Shown: piece after piece, positions 16,556-24,818 of the stretch
How the letters are laid out: each line of letters opens with the position of its first letter
How positions within the stretch are numbered: the stretch's first letter is position 1
Source of the DNA: Arenicellales bacterium
GTDB taxonomy: Bacteria; Pseudomonadota; Gammaproteobacteria; Arenicellales; UBA868
Assembly: GCA_030754035.1 (NCBI GenBank)
Contig: JASMBC010000003.1
Coordinates: forward strand, 18,201-82,200
DNA length: 64,000 nt
Direction: 5' to 3'
The notes under the pieces: generated by a model
Seen by the model: the letters and a program-made list of their open reading frames with translations, nothing else
Database searches by the model: none
What the model was told of the DNA's origin: nothing
Position numbers and translations under genes: made by a program

Positions 16556-16971
16556 TGGGTGCTGCGCAGATGGAAGACATGCTTACCGTGACTGGCCTGG
16601 CGCGCGAACTCGATCTAACGCCGCGGGCGATCCGCTTCTACGAGAGCAAGGGCTTGCTCCACCCCCAGCGGGCTGGCACTACCCGGGTTTATACCCACCG
16701 TGAGCGTGGCCGCTTACAGATCATCCTGCGCGGTAAGCGGCTGGGCTTCAGCCTGGCCGAGATCCGAGAATACCTGGATTTGTACGACGCCGACCCAGCC
16801 CAGCATGATCAGCTGGTGCTGCTGCTGAACAAGGTAAGTGAGCGCCTGGCAGATCTCAGGCGCCAGCAACAAGACCTCGAGGCCATTCTCGGGGAATTGA
16901 CTGACATCCGTACCCAGACATTGGCGGCCCTCGAACAACAGCCAATGCGCGCCGTCGGGGCCGATAACTGA
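16555..16971 (+). CDS. MerR-family regulator, LiuR-like
   Basis: The 138-residue protein has an N-terminal MerR winged helix: MLTVTGLARELDLTPRAIRF, YESKGLLHP, then TRVYTHRERGRLQIILRGK. The segment KRLGFSLAEIREYLDLYD matches LiuR-type MerR proteins that control branched-chain amino-acid or fatty-acid degradation and respond to acyl-CoA intermediates. The C-terminal part is a coiled-coil dimer helix without metal-binding cysteines. Translation is coupled to the ligase gene by TGATG. It most likely acts on the twin palindromes at 14778-14811, giving autoregulation of the operon. Confidence 0.85.
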   Translation: MGAAQMEDMLTVTGLARELDLTPRAIRFYESKGLLHPQRAGTTRVYTHRERGRLQIILRGKRLGFSLAEIREYLDLYDADPAQHDQLVLLLNKVSERLADLRRQQQDLEAILGELTDIRTQTLAALEQQPMRAVGADN

Positions 16972-17036
16972 CCCGCGGCATTTGGCCAAGCCAGCCCCGG
17001 GTAACGCGAACAACTCGCCAACATGGAGTAGCAAAA

Positions 17037-18173
17037 ATGAAAGACGTAGTTCTGGCCGGTTATGCCCGGTCGCCGTTTCACTTCGCCAGCAAGGGGGCCC
17101 TCGTCAAAGTACGGCCTGATGATCTCGCCAGCGCCGTGGTCAAAGGTCTGGTCGAGCGCACTGGGGTCAACCCTGACGACATCGAGGACCTGGCCCTGGG
17201 CTGCGCCTTCCCCGAGGGCGAGCAAGGCTTCAACATGGCCCGCCTGGTCGTGCTGATGGCGGGTCTGCCAATTTCCGTGGCCGGGGTCACGATAAACCGC
17301 TTTTGCGGCTCGTCCATGCAGGCCATCCACATGGCTGCAGGTGCCATCCAGATGGGTGCAGGTGAGGCCTACATCTGCGCCGGAGTCGAGTCCATGAGCC
17401 GGGTACCCATGTCGGGTTTTAATCCCATGCCCAACGCCGCGCTGTACCAGACCATGCCTGAGGCCTACATGTCTATGGGCGAAACTGCCGAGAACGTCGG
17501 CCGCGAGTACAACATCTCGCGTGAAGAGCAGGAAATGTTTGCGCTCGACAGCCAGCAAAAAGCGGTGGCTGCCCAGTCCGACGGGCGCCTGGCCGGGGAG
17601 ATCGTTCCGATCCAGGCCAATGGCAGCAACATCGACGCCGATGGCTGCATGCGACCCGATACCAGCCTTGAGGGCCTGGCTGGCCTTAAACCCGCTTTCG
17701 ACGAAAAGGGCACCGTCACCGCCGGCACCGCTTCACCACTCACCGACGGTGCAGCGGCCACGTTAGTCTGTACTGCAGAGTATGCGGCAGCAAATAACCT
17801 GGCACCGCTGGCGCGTATCGCGAGCTTTGCGGTCTCCGGTTGCCAACCGGAGACCATGGGCCTGGGACCTATTTTCTCCTCGCGCAAAGCCCTTGAGCGC
17901 GCCGGTATCAGCGCCGGCGATCTCAATGTAGTCGAGATCAACGAGGCATTCGCGACCCAGTCCATCGCCTCGATCCGCGATCTCGAACTCGACCCCAGCA
18001 CGGTCAACATTGACGGTGGCGCCATCGCCATCGGCCATCCACTGGGTGCAACCGGTGCTCGCATCACCGGCAAGGCCGCCCAGGTCCTGCAGCGCGAGGG
18101 CGGTCGCTGGGCGCTCTCGACCCAGTGCATCGGCGGTGGCCAGGGCATCGCCACGGTGCTGGAGGCAGTCTGA
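17037..18173 (+). CDS. Acetyl-CoA acyltransferase (thiolase)
   Basis: The 378-residue thiolase has the acyl-accepting cysteine in RFCGSSMQAIHMAAG (near residue 90), then EINEAFATQ, GGAIAIGHPLGATGAR (catalytic His), and the second cysteine in TQCIGGGQG at the C-terminus. It cleaves 3-ketoacyl-CoA to acetyl-CoA and a shortened acyl-CoA, the last step of beta-oxidation. Length is slightly short but complete. It is followed after 2 bp by the 3-hydroxyacyl-CoA dehydrogenase/hydratase gene, the usual pairing for a FadA/FadJ-like complex. Confidence 0.93.
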   Translation: MKDVVLAGYARSPFHFASKGALVKVRPDDLASAVVKGLVERTGVNPDDIEDLALGCAFPEGEQGFNMARLVVLMAGLPISVAGVTINRFCGSSMQAIHMAAGAIQMGAGEAYICAGVESMSRVPMSGFNPMPNAALYQTMPEAYMSMGETAENVGREYNISREEQEMFALDSQQKAVAAQSDGRLAGEIVPIQANGSNIDADGCMRPDTSLEGLAGLKPAFDEKGTVTAGTASPLTDGAAATLVCTAEYAAANNLAPLARIASFAVSGCQPETMGLGPIFSSRKALERAGISAGDLNVVEINEAFATQSIASIRDLELDPSTVNIDGGAIAIGHPLGATGARITGKAAQVLQREGGRWALSTQCIGGGQGIATVLEAV

Positions 18174-18175
18174 CC

Positions 18176-20503
18176 ATGCAGGCAATCGACAAAGTCGCCG
18201 TAATCGGTGCCGGCGTCATGGGCGCCGGTATCGCGGCTCAGGTCGCCAACACGGGCCTGCCCGTGGTTTTGCTCGACATCGTCCCGGATGGAGCCAAGGA
18301 CCGCAACGTGGTAGCCAGCAGCGCGCTGCAAAAGATGCTTAAAACCAGTCCCGCGCCGCTCATGCACCCCCGCAATGCCAAGCACATTCAGGTGGGCAAC
18401 GTGGAGGATCACCTGCAGTGGCTCTCAGACTGTGACCTTGTTATCGAAGTGGTCATTGAGCAACTCGAAATCAAGCAAGGCCTTTATAGAAAAATTGAAC
18501 AACACCGCAAACCCGGTTCCATTGTCACCTCCAATACCTCGACCATTCCGCTTGCGCACCTGGTCGAGGGCCTGCCGAAAAGTTTCCAGCGCGACTTTGC
18601 CATCACCCACTTTTTCAATCCGCCACGCTACATGCGGCTGCTGGAACTGGTTGCCGGGGCGGACACCCGGCCGGAAGCCATAGCGGCACTACGCACTTTT
18701 GGCGATCGCTTGCTGGGCAAATCGGTGGTGGACTGCAAGGATACGCCCGGCTTTATCGCCAACCGCATTGGCATCCTGTGGCTGGGGGCTGCGGTGCGTT
18801 TTGCCTTTGAGATTGGGCTCACCGTCGAGGAGGCCGATGCGGTCATCGGTAAACCCATGGGCATCCCCAAAACCGGTGTCTTTGGCCTGCTGGACCTGGT
18901 TGGCATCGACCTGCAGCCGCACGTAGAACAATCCATGCTCGCGACTCTGCCCGAGGGTGACCTGTACCGTGAGATACACCGGCCTAGCACCTATATCGAA
19001 CGCATGATCGAAGAGGGTTACATTGGGCGCAAGGGCAAGGGTGGGTTCTATCGTCTCAATCGCAGCAAGGGTGGCAAGGTCAAGGAAGCCCGCGACCTGG
19101 AGACCGGCGAGTACCGCCCGGCCGTCGCCCCCTCGCTTGCCAGCGTCAGGGCCGGCCGCCAGGGTATGCGCGCACTGGTCGAACACCCCGACCGCGGCGG
19201 CCGCTACGCCTGGCGGGTGCTGTCGCACACTTTGAGCTATGCCGCCGCGCTAGTGCCGCAGATCGCCGATGACGTCCACGCCGTGGACCAGGCCATGAAA
19301 AACGGCTACGCCTGGAAGAGGGGCCCATTCGAGATGATCGACCAGCTGGGGCCGAAGTGGTTTGCCCAGCAACTTGCAAAAGACGGCCTGGCAGTGCCGC
19401 CGCTGCTTGAACAGGTGGGTGATGGTAGTTTCTACCGGCTAGAGGACGACAGGCTGCAGTATTTTGGCACCGACAGCGCCTACCACGACGTACAACGGGC
19501 CGACGGCGTGCTGCTGCTCAGTGACATCAAACGGGGAGCCGAGCGGGTAGCCGGCAACCGTTCGGCCAGCCTGTGGGACATTGGCGATGAGGTCCTGTGC
19601 CTTGAGTTTCACTCCAAGATGAACAGCATCGACGAGGGCATCGTGGCTATGATTTCCAAGGCCATCAAAATCGTGCCAAGCAAGGGTTACAAAGCGCTGG
19701 TCATTCACAACGAGGGCGACAACTTCTCCGTTGGCGCCAACATTGGGCTGGGGCTTTTTGCGGCGAATATCGCGGCCTGGCTGCAAATCACCGAGTCGGT
19801 CAAACAAGGCCAGTACGCCTACAAAGCGCTCAAGTTCGCGCCCTTTCCGGTGGTCGGTGCCCCTGCCGGTATGGCATTGGGCGGCGGCTGCGAAGTCCTG
19901 CTGCACTGCGACGCCCTACAGGCCCACGCCGAAACCTACATGGGCCTGGTAGAGGTCGGAGTCGGGCTGGTACCGGCCTGGGGTGGGTGCAAGGAGATGC
20001 TGCTGCGCTGGAGCAACAACCCACGCCATCCCAAGGGGCCTATGCCGGCTGTCAGTAAAGTATTCGAGACTGTGGCGACCGCCACAGTGGCGAAATCGGC
20101 AGAGGAGGCAAAATCACTGCTGTACCTGCGCCCTGGCGATGGCATCACCATGAACCGCGACCGGCTGCTGGCTGAGGCTAAGGCCATGGCCCTGGCCATG
20201 GCTAAGGATTACGCACCACCCGAGCCCCGCGAACTACAACTGCCGGGCTCGGCCGGCGAGACCGCCATGACTCTGGTGCTGAACGACTTCCGCCGTGCCG
20301 GCAAGGCCACCGACCACGATGTGACCGTAGGCAAAATCCTCGCCCACGTACTTGCGGGCGGCAATACCGACCCCACGGCAGCGGTGAGTGAAGACAAGTT
20401 GCTGACTCTGGAGCGTAACGCCATCGTCAGCCTGCTCAAGACACCCCAGACGCTGGACCGGATCGAACACATGCTCGAGACCGGTAAGCCTTTGCGTAAC
20501 TAA
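18176..20503 (+). CDS. 3-hydroxyacyl-CoA dehydrogenase / enoyl-CoA hydratase fusion
   Basis: The 775-residue protein starts at the ATG at 18176, two bases after the thiolase stop. The NAD-binding fold comes first (VAVIGAGVMGAGIAAQVANT, residues 7-26), then the dehydrogenase core (THFFNPPRYMRLLELVAG), its helical C-terminal domains, and an enoyl-CoA hydratase domain at the end (oxyanion MALGGGCEVLLH; GLVEVGVGLVPAWGG). This order, dehydrogenase then hydratase, matches FadN-like rather than E. coli FadB, where the hydratase is N-terminal. It catalyses the two middle steps of beta-oxidation together with the upstream thiolase. Confidence 0.9.
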   Translation: MQAIDKVAVIGAGVMGAGIAAQVANTGLPVVLLDIVPDGAKDRNVVASSALQKMLKTSPAPLMHPRNAKHIQVGNVEDHLQWLSDCDLVIEVVIEQLEIKQGLYRKIEQHRKPGSIVTSNTSTIPLAHLVEGLPKSFQRDFAITHFFNPPRYMRLLELVAGADTRPEAIAALRTFGDRLLGKSVVDCKDTPGFIANRIGILWLGAAVRFAFEIGLTVEEADAVIGKPMGIPKTGVFGLLDLVGIDLQPHVEQSMLATLPEGDLYREIHRPSTYIERMIEEGYIGRKGKGGFYRLNRSKGGKVKEARDLETGEYRPAVAPSLASVRAGRQGMRALVEHPDRGGRYAWRVLSHTLSYAAALVPQIADDVHAVDQAMKNGYAWKRGPFEMIDQLGPKWFAQQLAKDGLAVPPLLEQVGDGSFYRLEDDRLQYFGTDSAYHDVQRADGVLLLSDIKRGAERVAGNRSASLWDIGDEVLCLEFHSKMNSIDEGIVAMISKAIKIVPSKGYKALVIHNEGDNFSVGANIGLGLFAANIAAWLQITESVKQGQYAYKALKFAPFPVVGAPAGMALGGGCEVLLHCDALQAHAETYMGLVEVGVGLVPAWGGCKEMLLRWSNNPRHPKGPMPAVSKVFETVATATVAKSAEEAKSLLYLRPGDGITMNRDRLLAEAKAMALAMAKDYAPPEPRELQLPGSAGETAMTLVLNDFRRAGKATDHDVTVGKILAHVLAGGNTDPTAAVSEDKLLTLERNAIVSLLKTPQTLDRIEHMLETGKPLRN

Positions 20504-20515
20504 AGAGAGAAGATC

Positions 20516-22300
20516 ATGCCCAGTTACACTGCGCCGCTGCGCGATATGCGCTTCGTCTACCACGAACTGTTTGATGCCGGCGACATTACCGCCCTGCCCG
20601 GTTGCGAAGATGCCACTGCCGACCTGGTTGATCCCGTGCTGGATGAGGCGGCACGCCTGGCCGAGAACGAGTTGTTCCCGCTCAACCACAGCGGTGACCG
20701 CGAGGGCTGCCGCTACCAGGATGGTGCCGTCACCACACCCGCTGGCTTTAAAGCTGCTTACGAGCAGTACGCCCAGGGCGGCTGGATCGGGCTCGCCTGT
20801 GATCCGCAGTACGGCGGCCAGGGTATGCCAGCCACACTTAACGTGCTGCTGGAGGAGATGGCCTGCTCGGCCAACGTCTCTTTTGCCACTTACATCGGCC
20901 TCACTCGCGGGGCTTATCGTGCCATCCGAGCCTTCGCCAGTGAGGCGCTCAAGGACCGCTACCTGCCGAAGATGGTAAGCGGCGAATGGTCCGGCACCAT
21001 GTGCCTGACCGAGCCGCAGTGCGGCACTGACCTGGGGCTCATTCGTGCCCGGGCCGAACCCGCCGAGAACGATGGTTACCGCATCAGCGGCACCAAAATC
21101 TTCATCACTGCCGGCGAACACGACCTGACCACCAACATCATCCACCTGGTGCTGGCCCGCTTGCCCGGCGCGCCCGCCGGTATCAAAGGCATCAGCCTGT
21201 TCCTGGTGCCCAAGTTCCTGCCCACCGAAGATGGCGAGGCGGGGGAGCGAAATGCTGTTACCTGTGCCGGCATAGAGGACAAGATGGGCATCAAGGCATC
21301 TGCCACCTGTGTGATTAACTTAGACGGTGCTATGGGCTGGCTGGTGGGTGAGCCGCACAAAGGCATGCGCGCCATGTTCACCATGATGAACGAAGCCCGC
21401 CTGGGTGTGGGCATCCAGGGCCTGGGACTTGGGGTCAGCGCCTACCAGGCGGCGGTCGACTACGCCCGCGAGCGGCAGCAGGGGCGCGCCCTCGGTGGCA
21501 CCCAGTACCCCGAGCAGCCGGCAGACCCGATCATGGTGCACCCCGACATCCGCCGTATGCTTCTCACCATGCGGGCATTTACCGAAGGAGCGCGGGCGCT
21601 CACCACGTGGGTTGCGCGCCAGATCGATGTGCGCGATCACAGCGAAGATCCACAAGCACGTAAAGAAGCGGACGACCTTGTTCAGTTGCTGACACCACTC
21701 GTTAAATCCTATCTTTCCGAAGTAGGCCACGATGCGGCGCAAATGGCCGTGCAGGTGTATGGCGGCCATGGTTACATTCGTGACAACGGAGTGGAGCAAT
21801 ACGCTCGCGACGCGCGCATCGCCATGATCTACGAGGGCGCCAACGGCATCCAGGCCTTGGACCTGGTGGGCCGTAAGTTGCCGGCCCACACTGGCCGTTA
21901 CCTGCGTCGATTCTTTCACCCGGTGCAGGCCTGGATCGACGCCAATACTGCAGACCAGGCACTGCAACCGTTCGTGCTGCCGCTGGCCAAGGCTTTCGGC
22001 CGCCTGCAACTGGCCACCGGCCAGGTCGCCCAGGCTGGACTCAAAGATCCTAACGAGGCTGGAGCGGCGTCGAGCGAGTACCTGAAACTCTTCGCCCTGG
22101 TAGCGTTGGCTTTCCTGTGGGCGCGCATGGCCAAGATCGCACTGGCAAAGCGGGAGGGCGATGACAGCGGCTTCTACGACGCCAAACTTATGACGGCGCG
22201 CTTTTTTGTCGAGCGAGTACTGCCGCAAAGTGGTTCACTGTTTGCCACCATCATGGCAGGCGGCAACACCATGATGAGCTTCCCCGACGAGGCCTTCTGA
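20516..22300 (+). CDS. Acyl-CoA dehydrogenase (large FadE-type)
   Basis: The 594-residue flavoprotein has the ACAD marks MCLTEPQCGTDLGLIR (flavin/substrate contact), RISGTKIFITAGEHD, and the catalytic glutamate in AMIYEGANGIQALDLVGR. The extra C-terminal domain makes it longer than short-chain ACADs (about 380), as in the FadE group with an Acyl-CoA_dh_C extension. It introduces the first double bond in acyl-CoA. A GAGAGAAG ribosome site lies before the ATG, 12 bp after the previous stop. Electron acceptor genes (ETF) are not in the window. Confidence 0.92.
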   Translation: MPSYTAPLRDMRFVYHELFDAGDITALPGCEDATADLVDPVLDEAARLAENELFPLNHSGDREGCRYQDGAVTTPAGFKAAYEQYAQGGWIGLACDPQYGGQGMPATLNVLLEEMACSANVSFATYIGLTRGAYRAIRAFASEALKDRYLPKMVSGEWSGTMCLTEPQCGTDLGLIRARAEPAENDGYRISGTKIFITAGEHDLTTNIIHLVLARLPGAPAGIKGISLFLVPKFLPTEDGEAGERNAVTCAGIEDKMGIKASATCVINLDGAMGWLVGEPHKGMRAMFTMMNEARLGVGIQGLGLGVSAYQAAVDYARERQQGRALGGTQYPEQPADPIMVHPDIRRMLLTMRAFTEGARALTTWVARQIDVRDHSEDPQARKEADDLVQLLTPLVKSYLSEVGHDAAQMAVQVYGGHGYIRDNGVEQYARDARIAMIYEGANGIQALDLVGRKLPAHTGRYLRRFFHPVQAWIDANTADQALQPFVLPLAKAFGRLQLATGQVAQAGLKDPNEAGAASSEYLKLFALVALAFLWARMAKIALAKREGDDSGFYDAKLMTARFFVERVLPQSGSLFATIMAGGNTMMSFPDEAF

Positions 22301-22335
22301 CACCGGGCTGTTGCTGGCACTGAGTTCTATACGCG

Positions 22336-22863
22336 ATGTATCCCTTCTTTCGGGCCGGTCGGGTGCTGGCAGGCGGCTTACGGCGCCACCCCATGGGGAC
22401 CTTGACGGCATCGGCACTGAAAATGCGGGTGTGGCCGAACGACCTCGACACCAACCTCCACATGAACAACGGCCGCTACCTGACGCTGATGGACCTGGGC
22501 CGGTTCGACCTCATGATCAAGTGCGGTCTGCTGCCGGCCATCGTGCGCCAGCGCTGGTATCCGGTCGCGGGCGGCGCCATGATCCGCTTCAACCGGCCGC
22601 TGCACGCGTTTGAGAAGTTCACGCTGGCAAGCGATATCTGCGGCTGGGACGCCAGGTGGCTGTACTTCCGCCACGACCTAGTAAGCGGTGACAAACTGGC
22701 AGCAACGGCGCTGGTCAGAGGCCTGTTCCGCTGCCAGGGCCGATCAATACCGGTTGCTGAACTGCTGGCCAGCATCGGCTACGATGGGCCAGCAATAGAC
22801 CCGCCAGCGAGCGCTGTCAACTGGAGTGATGCCGACAAGCTGATGCTGCAGACTGCGCCTTAG
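22336..22863 (+). CDS. Hot-dog thioesterase-family protein (THEM6-like)
   Basis: The 175-residue protein has the 4HBT_2-like opening RVWPNDLDTNLHMNNGRYLT with the catalytic Asp in D-L-D-T, followed by MDLGRFDLM and the strand FNRPLHAFEKFTLAS. Such proteins hydrolyse acyl-CoA or act on related thioesters. Its place 35 bp after the acyl-CoA dehydrogenase suggests release of CoA or removal of dead-end acyl-CoA in this pathway. No membrane anchor is evident. It is the last gene of the operon. Confidence 0.8.
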   Translation: MYPFFRAGRVLAGGLRRHPMGTLTASALKMRVWPNDLDTNLHMNNGRYLTLMDLGRFDLMIKCGLLPAIVRQRWYPVAGGAMIRFNRPLHAFEKFTLASDICGWDARWLYFRHDLVSGDKLAATALVRGLFRCQGRSIPVAELLASIGYDGPAIDPPASAVNWSDADKLMLQTAP

Positions 22864-22916
22864 CGCAGTTCAGAGTTCGTCCCGGCCCAACACCAATCAC
22901 GCCACTGCCTGGCCCA

Positions 22917-23840
22917 TTACTCAAACCCGGCTTCACGAACTCTGACAACGGCGCTGATGACTTCGTTGTAAGGGGCCTCAGTACCGACTTCCCTTGCGAC
23001 CACCGGCACCATACCGTTGATGGCGTCTATCTCGGAGCGCTGACTGGCCAGGTGGTCGAGCAGCATCGAGGGCCGGGCGTCAGGCATCCGCCGGCCGAAG
23101 TCGCTGATGTAACGAACCGGATCGGTGAAGGAGAAATTGATTGCCTTTGCGCATCCGGCTCGGTATGCCTCCAGGCCGCAGTTTTTCGCAATCTGCCAGG
23201 TCATGGGATCGTCCATGACCTCACCTATGGTGCGGCCAAAGACGGTGCACGGGCCGCTGAAGGTCACGTTACAGACGAACTTCTCCCAGATCAGCTGGTT
23301 GATGTCGGCGAAGGCCTTGACCTTGAAACCAGCCTCCCGCCACAGCGCGGCCAGATCCTCGAGCCGCTCACTCAAGCCGCCGTGCATCTCACCCAGCCGG
23401 ATCAACTCCATGCCATTGTGGTGCACGTGGCCTAATCCGCGAATCGATGCGCCGAAACCGCCGGCAACCCCGAGCAGGACATTGGCGGTATTCAGGTGCT
23501 GACCGATCCGTTCGCCGGCACCCAAGCCATTCTGGATGGTCAGTACCAGTGTACTCGGCGTGACGATGGGCGCGATGCTTTGTGCAGCCGCCGCGACCCC
23601 GGCTGCCTTGGTGGCGATGATCACGAGATCACACGGTCCAGCATCCGCGGCACTTGTTGCCACGTTAATGGAACTTACCAGCCGATCGCCGCTCGCCCCT
23701 TCGACCCGCAGGCCTTTCTCGCGGATCGCAGTCAGGTGCTCCTGCCACAAATCAATAGCCCAAACCTCGTGCCCGGCATCGGCCAGCAGTCCTGCGTAGA
23801 CCGAACCCATTGCCCCCACCCCGATTACCGCGATCCTCAT
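22917..23840 (-). CDS. Ketopantoate reductase-like protein (2-dehydropantoate 2-reductase family)
   Basis: The 307-residue enzyme begins with the NADP-binding motif MRIAVIGVGAMGSVYAGLLA and continues with the ketopantoate-reductase signatures VLTIQNGLGAGERIG and NQLIWEKFVCNVTFSGPC (catalytic Lys in W-x-K). E. coli PanE makes pantoate for coenzyme A. Bacterial genomes often have several paralogues of unclear substrate. It is a single gene, convergent with the fatty-acid operon, so a role in CoA supply is possible but unproven. Confidence 0.85.
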   Translation of the reverse strand: MRIAVIGVGAMGSVYAGLLADAGHEVWAIDLWQEHLTAIREKGLRVEGASGDRLVSSINVATSAADAGPCDLVIIATKAAGVAAAAQSIAPIVTPSTLVLTIQNGLGAGERIGQHLNTANVLLGVAGGFGASIRGLGHVHHNGMELIRLGEMHGGLSERLEDLAALWREAGFKVKAFADINQLIWEKFVCNVTFSGPCTVFGRTIGEVMDDPMTWQIAKNCGLEAYRAGCAKAINFSFTDPVRYISDFGRRMPDARPSMLLDHLASQRSEIDAINGMVPVVAREVGTEAPYNEVISAVVRVREAGFE

Positions 23841-23894
23841 CGGCTCATCCAGTCAAGACGGTCACGCCTTCTGCCAGCGATTGCTGCTTCGCCA

Positions 23895-24362
23895 TCAGTC
23901 ACACCAACTGGCGCGCTCACCCGTCTCGACTGCAAGGTACTTGTAGAGCAGTTCCTGGCCGAGGCTTAATTTATCGACATAGACCACAGCACTCAGCTCA
24001 CCCGCTTCGTTGGTCTGCTGCTCAGCAAGCGTAATCTCTGATGCCTTGGACAAGAGCTTGCCGGCATATTCCTTTGCCTGCAGCGCTTTGGCACCTTCTG
24101 CTTCGCACCAGTTGTCTTTTGATGCCGGCTCCGGTGCAAGCCTGGGGGTTATGATCCCCGCAAGGTGTACTATTTTTTGTTCGCCCTTAATCTCCAGCGC
24201 CATAGTGTTGCCATCAAGTACGTCGACCAATGTGGCCGGGGTGTGACTGCACAAACACGCAGCCATAACTGCCTGACACAGCAACAACCCAGTGGCCCCA
24301 ACAAAAAAGCGGCAGTATCTGGATAAGTGTTGCACGCTAGATCGCCCTCGGTTCTTCATCAT
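23895..24362 (-). CDS. Exported staphylococcal-nuclease-fold protein, probably inactive
   Basis: The 155-residue protein has a hydrophobic export segment (FFVGATGLLLCQAVMA) and then the SNase pattern: ATLVDVLDGNTMALEIKG, KIVHLAGIITPRL, a helical region around KALQAKEYAGKLL, and LGQELLYKYLAV. Compared with staphylococcal nuclease, the Asp of DGNT remains. The positions of Arg35, Asp40, Glu43 and Arg87 read His, Ile, Arg and Glu. If my by-eye alignment is right, it cannot cleave nucleic acid and may bind a ligand instead. A Cys at each end could form a disulfide. No operon partner. Confidence 0.6.
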   Translation of the reverse strand: MMKNRGRSSVQHLSRYCRFFVGATGLLLCQAVMAACLCSHTPATLVDVLDGNTMALEIKGEQKIVHLAGIITPRLAPEPASKDNWCEAEGAKALQAKEYAGKLLSKASEITLAEQQTNEAGELSAVVYVDKLSLGQELLYKYLAVETGERASWCD

Positions 24363-24818
24363 TGAGGCAATAATTATTGTCGATCAGTAATCACGGGAAG
24401 ATCAAAACTGAGTTCGGCGCGAGGCAAGGTTAAATGGCCATCTTGGTACATTTGCAACATTGAACGATATGAAATTGCCTGTAAGCGAAAAATAACATTC
24501 ACCCATACAAACAGCGCAACCCTGTTATCACCTTTTTATATTGAAAATAAGGAAACTACGCCTTCAATCAGGGTTTTACGGGCCTTTTCCGAGATAAAGG
24601 TATTAACTGTTGACTGAGTTTAGCCTGTATGTTTCACTGCAGTAACAACTCTATAAACCGAGCCTGTAGCTGTCAATTGAAACTCGCGTTGGATGAATAG
24701 ATTTCAATTGCCCGTTTGGCGTTTTGGAGATTAGATAACACGGCCGATCTGGCCTATTACCGGTGGCTTAGTCAAACAGACAGGAGGCCGCCATCTTTGC
24801 ACCGGAGGAAATAGGAAA
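24363..24818. other. 456-bp intergenic region upstream of the peptide ABC operon
   Basis: No ORF of interest is present; it is AT-rich compared with the flanks. It holds a 9-bp inverted repeat at 24674-24710 (separate entry) and a good ribosome site, GGAGGAAATAGG, before the binding-protein ATG. It probably contains the promoters of both divergent genes. Confidence 0.7.
24674..24710. promoter_or_regulatory. Inverted repeat, candidate operator of the first peptide ABC operon
   Basis: CAATTGAAA (24674-24682) is matched exactly by TTTCAATTG (24702-24710), with 19 bp between. It lies about 110 bp before the binding-protein start. The regulator is unknown; no regulator gene is adjacent. Confidence 0.45.
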
